Shown here piece after piece: positions 1 to 10,707 of a stretch of DNA of 64,000 nucleotides. The DNA is from Gnetum montanum (Eukaryota; Streptophyta; Gnetopsida; Gnetales; Gnetaceae). The position numbers and the translations under genes were made by a program. The notes beneath the pieces are model-generated. The model had not been told where the DNA came from and ran no database searches. It saw only the letters and a program-made list of their open reading frames with translations. The DNA is taken from the NCBI GenBank assembly GCA_015680685.1, contig MNCI01018185.1, positions 136,623 to 200,622 of the forward strand, in the 5' to 3' direction. Position 1 is the first letter of the stretch; the number at the start of each line of letters is the position of its first letter.

Positions 1-1
1 T

Positions 2-64
2 CCTAGAGCATATGATAAAAGGAAAGCACCGATGGAGGAGCCACTACCACCAAGAACTACATGA
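2..64 (+). pseudogene. ORF3 C-terminal end of E0 (partial)
   Basis: An open frame runs from base 2 to a TGA at 62-64 and ends in the residues KAPMEEPLPPRTT. The same ending closes ORF3 in E4 (stop at 23761-23763, minus strand) and, slightly changed, in E5 (stop at 31524-31526). It is therefore the C-terminus of the Athila-type third ORF. The rest of the protein is outside the window. Confidence 0.7.
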
Positions 65-203
65 GTTCCAAATTTTTGTAGTTGTAGCATTTTTTCTATG
101 TTGTGTCTTCCCACACTGTCACATCATTTCATTTTTTTCACATCTAATAATCCCATACATATCCATTGTGTAATCACTGTAACTTGAGGACAAGTTTTTA
201 TTC

Positions 204-216
204 AATCGTGGGGGTA
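204..216 (+). other. Polypurine tract of E0
   Basis: The G-run in AATCGTGGGGGTA lies directly against the TGATGGG start of the LTR. This is where plus-strand DNA synthesis is expected to start. The same sequence borders the 3' LTR of every Athila-like copy here. Confidence 0.8.
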
Positions 217-1081
217 TGATGGGATGCGATATCGCATGGGCCACGATATCACATATGCAATATCGCATCTACCGCGATATCACATCCGCTGCGATATCGC
301 ATATGTGACATCGTGTCTTCCCCTACGATATCACGTACATGATATCATAGTCTGTCATAATGTTTATAAATAATTGTTTATCATCCTAGTTTAGTTCCTT
401 AGCAAAGCTCTGGCAGTTTTCCCCTTCCAGATATAGAATATTTTTCAATGTCTACCCACAGTGTGGTGATTGTAATTGTATGACATCCTTTATTCGAGTG
501 TGATGTACTTGGACATGCACATGACCAAAAATAAAGATCAAGATTACTTCATCATTGTAGCATTCACTTTGTTTATTTATTTATTTAAATGTTATTTACT
601 ACTTTCTTAATTAGTTTCTCTAACCCTTAAACTCCTAGTAATGCGGAATGAGTACGACTTGATTACAAGCATTTAAGTGTGACTACTTGGTAACCTAGTG
701 GTATACCTAGGATCTGCACTTGGTAATCCTAGTGGTAGTCATACACGAAGTCCAAGATGTGTACAGATAATCAAGGAACAGATTCTCATCGCACTTAGGC
801 TAGATTAGATTTTCTTACCCTTTCCTCCTAGCTTAGTGTAGTTAATATTATTTTCCACTACCTTCAAGAGTAGCATTAGAATTAGGAACACATCATACAC
901 CTCACTCTAGACTAAAGCATACGTGACAAATATAATACTAGTCCAGGTGGGAAGATAGTGAACTGCGACATAAGGTTAACTATCTAGGTGCCACAACTAG
1001 TCCGTTTGTGGAGTTCGACCAGATTGCACGTGAAAATGCTCATATTTGTATGGTTGTGTAGGGGTACCTCACCACTCATCA
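217..1081 (+). repeat. 3' LTR of E0
   Basis: The repeat starts TGATGGGATGCG and ends CACTCATCA, with the TG...CA ends usual for LTRs. U3 opens with an array of GATATC-centred palindromes (about 225-350), followed by TATAAATA at 365-372. The R/U5 part carries the family blocks CCTAGGATCTGC, GGGTACCTCACC and CACTCATC. Length is 865 bp, close to the 850-1000 bp of its relatives. Confidence 0.88.
365..372 (+). promoter_or_regulatory. TATA box of E0 LTR
   Basis: TATAAATA lies just after the GATATC array, in the same place as in the other LTRs. It is the likely start-site determinant for Pol II. Confidence 0.6.
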
Positions 1082-3224
1082 GAATTGTTGGATGTTTTTT
1101 GTACATCAACTCATAGGGAGAGTAGCTAATTGAAAGTTTCCATGTTGAGTGATAGGCCCAAAGGACATTGTTGAGTTTGGTGCTCCAATCTCTCCTATAT
1201 TTGCTAATAGTTCTTGTTAGAATCTTTATGGTCTTCTTGTTAGTAACCTTTTCTTGATTGTTGGCTTAGGTGTGATAGGGTATTATTAATTTATGTTCAA
1301 CCCCCAAGCATTGCATGTGTTTCTAAAAAGTAGCACCTATAAAATGGGTTCCATTATTAGAAATTAGTACATGTGACATCCCAAACCTATTCACAACATT
1401 TTTTGTACAAATCAAACAATAGTGGATGATGTACAATTGATGATGGTTGTTACTTTTGCCTGTTTGGTATAGTAGTCAATGGCTATGATAATATAGGACT
1501 TTTTTTTGGATATGGGTGTGATGGGACCCATGAAATATATGTCCCATATGTCAATGGATTTTAGTGGTTGAATCCACTATTATGGATCCTCCATTTATGT
1601 AATCATCCCACCATCTCACTAACAATGTTTACAAGATTAGATAAACTAGTAAGCATCCTTGAAGATTATGGGCTAACATTATCCTACCATTAAGATTTTT
1701 ATGGTTGTGCATCTTTCTACATAGTTTCCTTTGCAAGGACCTTCATGAGCATCCTAGAGAATGTGTAGTTGATTAGCATCAGGTACATACCAACAAACCA
1801 TGCCATTGGCACATACCTTGTAAAGGTGTCCATTGATTTCCATGAAGTGTTTGGCCTGATGAAAAAACTATTATTTTTTCCTCTAGTCTAGATCTTGTGG
1901 CATCTCCTAAGTAAAAAGATAAGTGAGGATGGCATCATACCATTTTGGTTTTGTAGGCACCTATTCATTTTTTGCCCTAGCAAAGAGGAGTTCATTAGGA
2001 AATTGATCACAAAGTGGGCTCTCCTCCTCTTTACTATCCCATCATAACCAAAACAAGTGATCAACAATCACATTCTCAATTCCTTTTTAATCTACGATTG
2101 TGAGATTGAATTCTTACAAGATCACTAGCCACCATATGACATAAGTGCTTACCATTTTCTTATTCATGTGGATGTAGATGACACTACAATCAATATGCAC
2201 AAATACTTTATATCCAAGCACATAGTGCTTGAACTTTTATAGAGCATACACCACCACCATTAGTTCTTTCTCTGTGATGGTGTAATTCAACTATGCACCC
2301 AAAATTCTTTGAATTGCACAATGGATGTAATATGGATATTTATTATCATCTACCTACATAAGCATGACCTCCAAGACATAATTAGATGAATATGTCATTA
2401 TATGAAATGTTTTCGACCAATCAGGTGCTCATAGAATTGGACTCCTTTTGAGCTTCTACTTGAGGCTTTGAAATACATTTTCACATTCTTTGGTCTAAAT
2501 GAATGAAGCATCTTTCTTCATTAGTTCAACCAATGATTTTTCAATCTTAGAGAAATTCTCAATAAATTTTCTATAGTAGCTAATGTGTCCAAGGAATGAT
2601 AGAAAACCTTTGACGATTTCTAGTTGGTTGGTGATTCCTTGGATGATCCTTATTTTTCTAGGCTCTACCTCGATCCTTGTCTAAGAAATTATGTGCCCTA
2701 ATACAATCCCTTATTAGAACATGAGATGGTTGTTTTGCCAATTCAGTTGTAGGTTTGTTTCTACACATCCTTTTAGTACTTGCTCAAGGTAGTCCAAGGC
2801 TTTGTTGAATCTAGCATCATAAGTAAAGAAGTCATCCATAAGTACTTCCACTTTTCTACCAATTTTCTACTGAAAGATTATTAAGACTAGGCATTGGAAA
2901 GTGATAGGATCATCTCACAAACCAAAAAGCATCTTGTGATATGTAAAGGTCCCCCAAAGACTCATGAATGTTGTTTTGACCTAGTCATCTAGAGCAACTT
3001 GCATTTGGTTATAGCCACTATAACCATGCAGAAAACTATAATAGTAATGCCTAGATATGATGTCCAACACCTAATCAATGAATGATAATGGAAAATTATA
3101 TTTGAATGTTGTCATGTTTAATAGCCTAAAGTTGATACAAACCCATCATTCACTACCTCTCTTTGGCATTATTATAAATGGGTTGACCCACTTGCTATCC
3201 ATAATGGGGTAGAAGACCTTTACA
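1082..3224 (-). pseudogene. pol: E1 pol remnant: RT, RNase H, integrase
   Basis: The reverse complement aligns with E8 pol. RT begins near 3224 with residues like YPIMDSKWVNPFI and continues through the FPLSFID and GYSGYNQM blocks (about 3100-3000). RNase H spans about 2400-2000 and includes HYVLGYKVFVH and VIVDHL. Integrase follows, with its zinc-finger region near 1800-1700, FMGPITPI near 1520 and PYELMYKKHP at the E0 junction. Several stops interrupt every domain. The first RT segment and the protease active site are missing because of a deletion at about 3224. It cannot encode a functional enzyme. Confidence 0.75.
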
Positions 3225-3959
3225 TGGTTCATTCCTAATAATCTATAAATAGATAAGAGGAATCCTAGGATCAACTAATTTCCTGAGAAGATTACCAACT
3301 CAAATCCAATTAGATATGACATGAGTGAACATAATAATATGGATTTTGAATGATAGTTGGTTTGAATGGAACCCAATGAAATGGTTTATAGAGGATGAGG
3401 TAGGAGTAGGGTGATCAACCACCTAAGTTTGTGAGGGCTTAGTAGGGCTATTGGGTCAAAAGAATGTTCTTTTTTGAGCATGAAGTTCCAAACCACTTGG
3501 TCAATGAACTAGTTGTAGATTAATAGCCCTAGTAGCATTACATTGCTATGGTTGGGCTAAAAGTTCATCCTACATGGATAGAGTAGGTGATAGCTACGTT
3601 AAGGATGGAGGAATAGGTGCAAGAATAGGAGGATGATAAGGATAGAATGCGGTATCCCTCCTAGAATGTAGAGTATGAGCTCTATAGTATTTAGGAGGGT
3701 AGTAGTGATTTTGGAAAGGAGAGATGTAACTCAAAGAGTCACATGGAGGCAAGGATTGCTAAACGTAATACCCATATGGATTTGATTTTCTGTAAGGGTA
3801 CTACTACCTTGGTGGTGACATGCCCCATGATTGTGGTTAATGCCACTATTGATATTGCTTCTACAGTTATGGTGGAGTTCCACTTATATAATATTGTTAT
3901 TTCTTATGAAATAGCTTGGGATTTCCTTAAGGAATAGGCAATCTTCTAGGTGTTTATCT
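3225..3959 (-). pseudogene. E1 proline-rich gag tail and protease N-terminus
   Basis: This part corresponds to the proline-rich linker and the start of protease in E3 (12079-12590). The minus strand keeps a match to the SDPRSPLIYL block and ends just before the DSG active site, where it jumps into RT. The junction near 3224 marks an internal deletion. Frames are broken. The call rests on homology to E3 and E8. Confidence 0.55.
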
Positions 3960-5840
3960 TTTTTCTAGTCATGGATTTAGAGCATACATCCCAAACTCTT
4001 GTATGTGTGACATGATAGGGTAACATCCCTTAGGATCTTCATGTTGGCAGATGTCACACCCACTATCTTCATCTAATTTAGCATCAATAGCTTCCTCTAC
4101 TACAACAATCTTACCCTTACCCATTTGATTAGCACATTCAACTTCCTTATGCCTCTTGTGGTCATAATCATTACCTTGTTCTTTGGACTCTTCAACAATT
4201 TTTAGGAAAACTTGAAGTTTGCTATTCATAGAGTCCCATAACTAATTTAACTTAGCTAAAAATTTAGAGGCAAATTTTTGAATCAATAAGGGTTCTTGGT
4301 TCACCATCTCATCAAGTGATGAGTCCTCCTCACTATCAAAAAATTGAACCTCCCTCTTGCAAATGGAAGGATTGTAGTTGTATTGTTATAAAATTTCACA
4401 TATCCTCAACTCTCCTTCTTTTGCTACCTACTCAATTAGCCTTTAGATATAATGGACTCTTAAGTTATATAGTCTTCCTTGGGCATAGGTCTAAAGAGTT
4501 TTCCTCATTTCAGATCAAAGCCCATCTATGATGTGGTGAACCATGGCTTGGATGTTGATGTAATAAGAAATAATATATGTCCATGGTGGCATCCAAGAAC
4601 TCATGTGTTTCTTACTTCCAACCTTGGATCTAACTTCTTAGATTGGTCACTCAGAAGTACATTTGATACTTGTCATTGAATAGTTTGAACATTGTACTTC
4701 ATCTATGGATTTATTTTGGCTCTAAGGATCGGTACTAGCTATTTGTTTCTTTTATAAGTATCATGAGAAACAATTTAAGCTTTTGCCAGCTATTTTACAT
4801 GTTTTTAAGGCACATGCATCATGAAAAGCTTGAAGATGAATTTGTGAATTAGAATTATATCCCCACTCAAACTTAGGGATGTTGATCATGTCTAGCCTCT
4901 TGATCTAGCTATCTTTCACATGCCTTATTAAAATTATCATTGCCTCTATGATGTTTAGCATACTTCAAGTAGCAAGAAAAGGCTCATCATAGACATGATT
5001 CTAGTGCCTATGATGCCATCTACTACCCATTTCTTTCATGGTAATGGGCCTCTCTTGAATAATTGCACCCCAAATCTTGACTTGCTCGATGATCCCTACA
5101 ATCATATCAATCTTGTCAGTTACCCCCATCATGATTGCATCCCCTATGGTTGCATTTAGAGATAAGAAAGGAAGAAGATGACAATGAAGGTGAAGAGGAA
5201 GGAGGACTAGCACCATCATAGTTCTTGTCATCCCCTCTTCGGTAGTTATGACCATGATCATGATCATGCTACTTACTCACATCCTTGCCATGACTCTCCT
5301 CCTTGGATCTCCCTTTGTCATGGGATCCATTCTTGCTAGAACCCAAATAATGGATTGTGGATTGCATGTTCTGGTTTTGACTTCTTCACTAAAACTAAAG
5401 AGAGGAGTCTCTCTGTATGGAAAATCCCCAGAGAAGGGTTCTCCATCATCATTTTGATATGTTAGAAATGAGGAATCATTGGACAACTTACCCTTCACAA
5501 ATTTGTAATGTTGCTCTAGTTATCGATCCCTTAGTCATTGTGCATCAATGAGATGATAATCCCTGGCATCGCTATCCTACACAACATATTCAGCATGAAG
5601 CCCTTAGATGCCTACCCACATGAGATTTTGTTGGAGCATTGCAGGAATGGATCGATTGGGAGACAAAAAAATGTTTTCCTCCATGTCTTCCCACTACAGT
5701 AGTTCATCCTAGTGTAGAACAAAGGTGAAATTGGGTACATACTCATTAGGATGAGCATATACCACTTTGTATTGTTGGGGGACTTGCTAATTTTCTATGT
5801 TAAACTTGGATAAAGAACCACTCTTGTGAGAAGAAATCAT
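3960..5840 (-). pseudogene. gag: E1 gag remnant
   Basis: The predicted start codon is at 5838-5840 (minus strand). It aligns with the gag starts of E2, E3 and E8, followed by the S/K-rich N-terminus and a match to HPDEYVPNFTF. The serine/histidine-rich part lies near 5000-5270. The capsid-like core has decayed or is partly deleted around 4500-5000. The C-terminus near 4050 has a zinc-knuckle-like CDICQHEDPKGC, in which the usual histidine is D. The best open stretch is 3969-4229. Gag would form the particle and bind RNA; this copy cannot make a complete protein. Confidence 0.7.
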
Positions 5841-5980
5841 GTATTAGAAGATAAAAGATGTAGTGTGCTTCCTTAAAATTATTGTAGTTATTTTGAGGTA
5901 TGATATGAATTTAGGGCTCATTTCAACAATGTTAAATAATTTTTCACTAAGTCCTAGATAGTGCATGTAATGAACAAAAG

Positions 5981-6000
5981 GTCCACATAAATAATGCTAA
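5981..6000 (-). other. Decayed primer binding site of E1
   Basis: Plus-strand GTCCACATAAATAATGCTAA sits directly beside the LTR end. It aligns without gaps to the reverse complement of the E2 PBS (16311-16330). The site is complementary to the 3' end of tRNA-Asp in this family, but many bases have changed here. Confidence 0.65.
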
Positions 6001-6900
6001 TGATGATTGATGATTATATCCTACACCCAACCACATGAATTACAAAATTTCACATGCAATCCTATCAAATTTCACAAACATTAAGTTTCTAAGTATGCTA
6101 GTTCTAGAAGGTGAAATCTAATCATGGTAATTGTTGTCTTCCCAACTACACCTGTGAATCTTAGTTATATAGTTATGTGTAACTGGGATACATGATTTTT
6201 ATTATTTTATATTTTATTTGTCTACAATTAATAATGAGTTGAAACTCAATTTATTAACCAATTTAACTAATCTAATAGTTAATTAATAACTAACTATCCT
6301 AACATAAGCATCCAATCGCACTTTTGGTTCACATCTTGAATGCATACAACACTGTTAGGTTACCAAGTGTTAAGTGTTGTTGGGATTACCAAGTGTTTTA
6401 TGTTATGCTTGAAGTGGTTCTACTTATGTATTTAATCTATTTAGCTTAATTAGTTAAGTAATTAAAGTCGTATCTTAATTAATCACATTATTAATGAAAA
6501 TAGTAAATGCAAAAATAAATCATTAATCTATTCCAAGTGCTATAAGGTTTGATCAAAAGGCTTGCCTTTATTGTCATTCACACTATTGTGCTCAAGGACA
6601 TCAGTGCTCAAATAAAGATTTGTACACTTTCTAACTCTTATTGCAAGCACTTAGAAAAATATTCTAACTTTCAAATGAAAAAAATATACAAGCTATGATA
6701 CAACTATGATAAAACATGTCATAAACATGATGGGTGTATTTATAGACTTTATTGTGGAGCTACATTGATGAGGTCCCATAAATGCAACAAATGCTATGTC
6801 GATGTGGCCCCATCGATGAGGTAACACCATGTTGACGAGGCTACATTGATGGGGATCCATTGACAAGGGCCCATCAATGCAACACTTTGATGCTTCATTA
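6001..6900 (-). repeat. 5' LTR of E1
   Basis: The right-hand LTR end reads TGATGATTGATGATTATATC and aligns gap-free to the usual reverse-complemented end TGATGAGTGGTGAGG. The block with CTTGAAGTGG and ACCAAGTG (6330-6420) matches the middle of other LTRs. The TATA box is at 6737-6744. U3 (about 6745-6900) carries CATCGATG and ATTGATG motifs instead of GATATC. The left end near 6900 is estimated from a degraded TAATGAAGC start. Confidence 0.7.
6737..6744 (-). promoter_or_regulatory. TATA box of E1 LTR
   Basis: TATAAATA on the minus strand, immediately downstream of the U3 palindrome-like array. Confidence 0.55.
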
Positions 6901-7829
6901 GCTTTTTGAATCATGTAAATATGATCTACAGAGATCAAGGTTTGTAAGCTCTTCATGCACATTATCTTTCAAATTCATCAATATTAATAGATTTTGTTAA
7001 TTTGACAATCATTTCCAAGCCCCTAAATATTAGTATTTTTTATCATAATAATTTTTTATTAATTATTTGAAAGTGAAATTCTATGTTAGATACAACAACC
7101 ATTGAATATAAAAGGGTTTTTTTTATTGCATTATCAAATTTCTCATTGACTTTTCAAAAAGTTGGAAAGGATATGGTCTTTTAAATTAGACCAATTAAGC
7201 ATATTAAAATCATAAATATAATAAGTGGTTTCCATAAGACTTGATATATGATTAAGATGGATCTTAGCTCACATAAGTAAAAATTCTAGATGCTAAAGCA
7301 TTGATTATGTAACAAGTTTTATATTATAATTTCCAAAGTCATATTACTATTTTTATTAAAAGAGTTATATTGCCACTATGTCTTTTAATGCTTTAAAACA
7401 AGGCAACTCATGCACATCAATGATAAGATATTGTAGATCATGCTAAGATTTCTTCTATTGAAGTTCTAATAACAAACCCTTCCTTTTCTTTTCATGCTAC
7501 TAGGTAGAATATTCCTTTAAAAAATGTTCTAGTCAATTTATTTCCAAAGAATTTCTAACAATGATAAGAAGAAATCTATATATGTTCCTAAGACTCGTAG
7601 AAACCTAGTATTGATTTATATGAATTTCAAATAGTTTTACAAAATAAAAACATTTAGGAAATGATTTCTTAGTGAAGATATAACAAATATTCATAATAGA
7701 AAATATTTTAAGAATATTTCATTTCCTGATCATTCTTTTGCAGGTCTTATGTAGGATATGGAAGCTTCTTATAAGGATGTTGATTTCATTGACAAGGCAA
7801 GCATCTTCTTCTCTTTTACTTAAAATTTT
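6901..7829. other. AT-rich stretch without recognised feature
   Basis: No LTR, ORF or RNA gene is recognisable. The sequence is strongly AT-rich with scattered homopolymers. It may be the 5' part of the LINE recognised from about 7830, but I see no motif that proves it. Confidence 0.4.
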
Positions 7830-8746
7830 AATTCTCTCATGGAATATTTGAGGCCATACTACTAAAATTTAGATAAAATTTTTTAGTGATTTTCTTACAT
7901 GAAATTTACTTCCTAATGTTATTCATATTTAAGAGATCAAAATTTCTAATTCAAATATAGTCATGATAGATAACAATATTCTTTAGAATTCTATAGTGTT
8001 ATATACTAATCACAATGAAGGTCAAGATAGTGCAACTTTTATTATAAATCATTTTTATTTAATAAAAATGTCTTTAAAAAATAAATAATTCTATAATGTA
8101 GGCATTTCTTCAATGTGCTTCAAGTCCTTCATTTATGCTCCTACAAATTCTATAGATAGAATTACTCCATGAAAGTTTCTTTCTTAAATTTTACTAAATA
8201 ATAGTTAAATTTTTTTCATGATTTTAATATATTGGAAAATTCTTATAAAAAAATTTGTGGACATTTTTTCTTTCACTTGAAAGTTAAGATCTCTCTATTT
8301 GATGTAATCTTTAGCAACAAAAATTTTAGATGGCAACCTAGAACATTGGTATTCTCAATAACAAGACCTTTGAAATTACTAACACTATGAAAAGACAAAT
8401 AAGTTTCATTATCTACCTCTAAGAAACAATATGGAAAGGGGAGAAAGTGAAAGATTTAGTTCAAGGTTGCAAACTCCTCTATTCAGAAAAAGAAAATCAT
8501 TGAAATGGAGTGGATATCATCGTTGATCAATCTATCAAAGATAAAATAGTATAAATATATCACCATAGTAATTGAATTATGAACATCAAAATTGTTCTTG
8601 GAAATGAAATCATCAATGTCATTAGCATATATGCTTCCCAAAAATTTGATTAAGTAGATTTTTTAGATTCCATGGATCAAGTGTTTCAAGAAATTTCCTG
8701 GTAAGCAAGCATATTCATCAGAGGAGGTTATAATGATCAAGTTGGA
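7830..8746 (+). pseudogene. LINE endonuclease-like remnant
   Basis: Conceptual translation gives pieces in the order expected for the apurinic endonuclease of plant L1-type LINEs: an IQEIKIS-like block, LYTNHNEGQD, then FIYAPTNSIDRITPWKF, followed by a degraded region where GDFN would be. Stops and frameshifts separate the blocks. The last ~414 bp (8333-8746) reappear at 20569-20993 with several percent differences. It ends at the ambiguous base 8747. Assignment rests on a few motifs only. Confidence 0.45.
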
Positions 8747-8747
8747 N
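8747..8747. other. Ambiguous base at a suspicious junction
   Basis: The single N separates LINE sequence from the interior of an LTR. About 700 bp of E2's 5' LTR and its left target duplication are missing exactly here. Confidence 0.9.
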
Positions 8748-8815
8748 AACCTTAGGTGTTCCATAAGATGTCTAGGAACTTAGTCTATGGACCTCGATCA
8801 GATCGCGTGTGTAAC
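8748..8815 (+). repeat. E2 5' LTR, left fragment
   Basis: It aligns to the E2 3' LTR around 20452-20515, through the TTAGTCTATGGA and GATCGCG blocks. It ends in GTAAC, the left target duplication of E3. Everything 5' of base 8748 is missing at the N. Confidence 0.75.
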
Positions 8816-9809
8816 TGATGAGACATGATTCACATGAGCTACGATATCGCATATGCGATATCGTAGCCGTCACAATATCACGTTGTCCCCTGCGATGTCA
8901 CGTACGCGATATCGCAATCCACCGCCAAATCTATAAATAAGAGGCAGCACTCCCCTTATTCCTCATCCTAGGCTAGAAGTAGGGAAACTCTGGCAGATTG
9001 ATCACTCCAGAGATAGAATATTTTCCAGGTGCCCACAGTAGGAGTCCTCAAGTGAACGGATCTTTATTTGAGTAACATTGTACCTAAACACAAGTTGTGT
9101 ACGGCAATAAAGATGAGCTTTGTGGATAAACCTAGCAGTGCATGGAATAGGATTTATTACTTGTTATTTCTTACATGTTATTTCCTACCTATTATTTATT
9201 ACCCTGCAGTAGCGCGGCATGAGTACGACTTGATTACGAGCATTTATGAATGTGTATGGCTAATCAAGGAATCGGCTGCTCATCGCAATTAGATTCTCCT
9301 ACCCTCAACTCCTAGAATGCGAAATGAGTACGAATTGATTATGAGCATCTAAGGATGTGTACAACTAGTCAAGGAGTGGATGCTCATTACGTTTAGGCTA
9401 GCTAAGTGCCTCAGTACGACCACTCCAAGCACATGCATTACACGTGGTGATCCCACTAACGATTAGCATTTGGTAGCTATGGTTGCATAGTTTAGGGTGT
9501 GTACGGTAAGTGGGAACAAATGCTGACGCTAGTTAATTTAGACTTAGTCATTAGTTAGAGTTAGTTAATTCCTCAACCCTTCACCTCGATAGCATAGGAG
9601 AAAAACACATAAAAGATATAAAAATCATATACCTTGGACTTACTTAACCATACACCATGAAAAATACAAGTAAGTCTAGGAAGACAATGAATGATTAACC
9701 CCAAGTGTTCCATGGGGCATGTAGGCATTTAGTCTATGGAGTTCAACCGGATCGTGCGTGCTATGCTCATTTTGTATGGTTATGTGTAAGGGTACCTCAC
9801 CACTCATCA
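8816..9809 (+). repeat. 5' LTR of E3
   Basis: It runs from TGATGAGACATG to CACTCATCA. U3 has GATATC palindromes between about 8842 and 8915, and TATAAATA at 8932-8939. A GGTAAGTGGG site occurs near 9506-9515. The length of 994 bp compares with 1025 bp for its partner. Confidence 0.9.
8932..8939 (+). promoter_or_regulatory. TATA box of E3 5' LTR
   Basis: TATAAATA in the conserved setting CTATAAATAAGAGG, just 3' of the palindromic array. Confidence 0.65.
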
Positions 9810-9823
9810 TTGGTGCTGGGGAC
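9810..9823 (+). other. Primer binding site of E3, internally deleted
   Basis: TTGGTGCTGGGGAC follows the LTR directly. Compared with TTGGTGTCGTTGCTGGGGAC of E5 (26955-26974), six bases are missing from the middle. The ancestral site fits the 3' end of tRNA-Asp. Confidence 0.75.
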
Positions 9824-9945
9824 TAAGTGTTTGTGCGTCGAATAGACCATAAAGAATATCACTCACATCATTGTGAGCCTTAATGAACCTTCGAGTTAGT
9901 CAAAAGAGAAAATTTTATAATGGTAAAATTAGCACACCGATAACA

Positions 9946-10707
9946 ATGTCTTCTTCTCATAAGAGAAACTCACCACCTAAGGACCATACAAAGAATAGTC
10001 GGCAACATAAAACACATAACCTAAATCAACCAGTTCCTCACCAATATAGGGTGGAACATACTCGTCCCGATGATTATGTTCCCAACTACACTTTTATCTT
10101 CCATCAAGATGAACAGATGTGCTGGAGAGATTTGCAAGGTAACATTGTGGTACCTCTGAACTGTGTAGTCCCAAACATGCTTCTCTGTGCTTTCGCACAG
10201 ATTGGCATGACAAAATTGTATGCTGAATACATTGCAGAAAATTTTGACGTAAGGGACTACCATCCCACACCCTTACAACGTATGAGGGACGTAAGGCAGG
10301 AGAGTCAACATGCACTGTTGAAGGGAAAAGGTTCGCATGTCCTCAGTGAAATAGGAGATGAGGAGCCCCTTATAATGGGTTCTTTAGCAAACGATGTTCC
10401 CACTCCTAATGATGATGAGGGGGTTGGGTATCAGAACCTACGATCAACGATACATAACCATGGTTTTGATGCCCATGAACACCAACTTTTCACAAAGGGA
10501 ACAACCACTCATGCTAAGGACGGGCACTTAGATCGTCACCATGATCAGGGCCATAGCAGCCAAAGAGAAGACAACAAACATCATCATGGTGATGGTTTCC
10601 CTTATTCTTCCCCTTCTTCACATCACTCAGCCTCTCCTTCCACATCTGGGCGTAGCCATCATGAACACAATGGAGAGGATAAAGGTAGAAAAAACAAGAG
10701 ACCTTGA
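9946..10707 (+). pseudogene. gag: E3 gag, N-terminal module
   Basis: I take the ATG at 9946, because the aligned positions in E2 (16456) and E8 (51804) are also ATG; an in-frame ATG at 9883 is not conserved. The ~250-residue module starts MSSSHKRNSPPKDH. It holds the conserved blocks PDDYVPNYTFIFHQDEQ and RDYHPTPLQRMRD, then a histidine/serine-rich tail with PYSSPSSHHSASPSTSG. The first stop is TGA at 10705-10707, but the frame continues in register to 13281. I do not recognise this module outside the family. It could contribute to particle assembly or RNA binding, which is inference. Confidence 0.75.

Larger units (their letters stand above)
1..1081 (+). mobile_element. E0: 3' end of an Athila-like LTR retrotransposon
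   Basis: The window opens inside this element. It shows, in order, the last codons of ORF3, a short 3' UTR, a polypurine tract and a full 3' LTR. The order and sequence match the 3' end of E5 near 31470-32628. Its right end abuts antisense integrase sequence of E1, so E0 probably inserted into E1. The 5' half is outside the window, so the target duplication cannot be tested; the right copy would be GAATT at 1082-1086. Confidence 0.85.
1082..6900 (-). mobile_element. E1: antisense Athila-like element, 5' LTR to integrase
   Basis: Read on the minus strand from 6900 down: 5' LTR, PBS, gag, a protease remnant fused by deletion to RT, RNase H, and integrase to position 1082. There the 3' LTR of E0 cuts it off. 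Its 3' part must lie beyond the window, left of E0. It is the most worn of the Athila-like copies, with many stops and a PBS that is recognisable only by alignment. Confidence 0.8.

Noticed and set aside
225-350. Regularly spaced palindromes that could suggest a CRISPR array
   Set aside because: The spacers are short and similar to each other, there are no cas genes, and the arrays sit at fixed places in LTRs of a plant genome.
5248-5457. Plus-strand frame of 69 codons
   Set aside because: It is antisense to the S/H-rich part of E1 gag, which explains the sequence.
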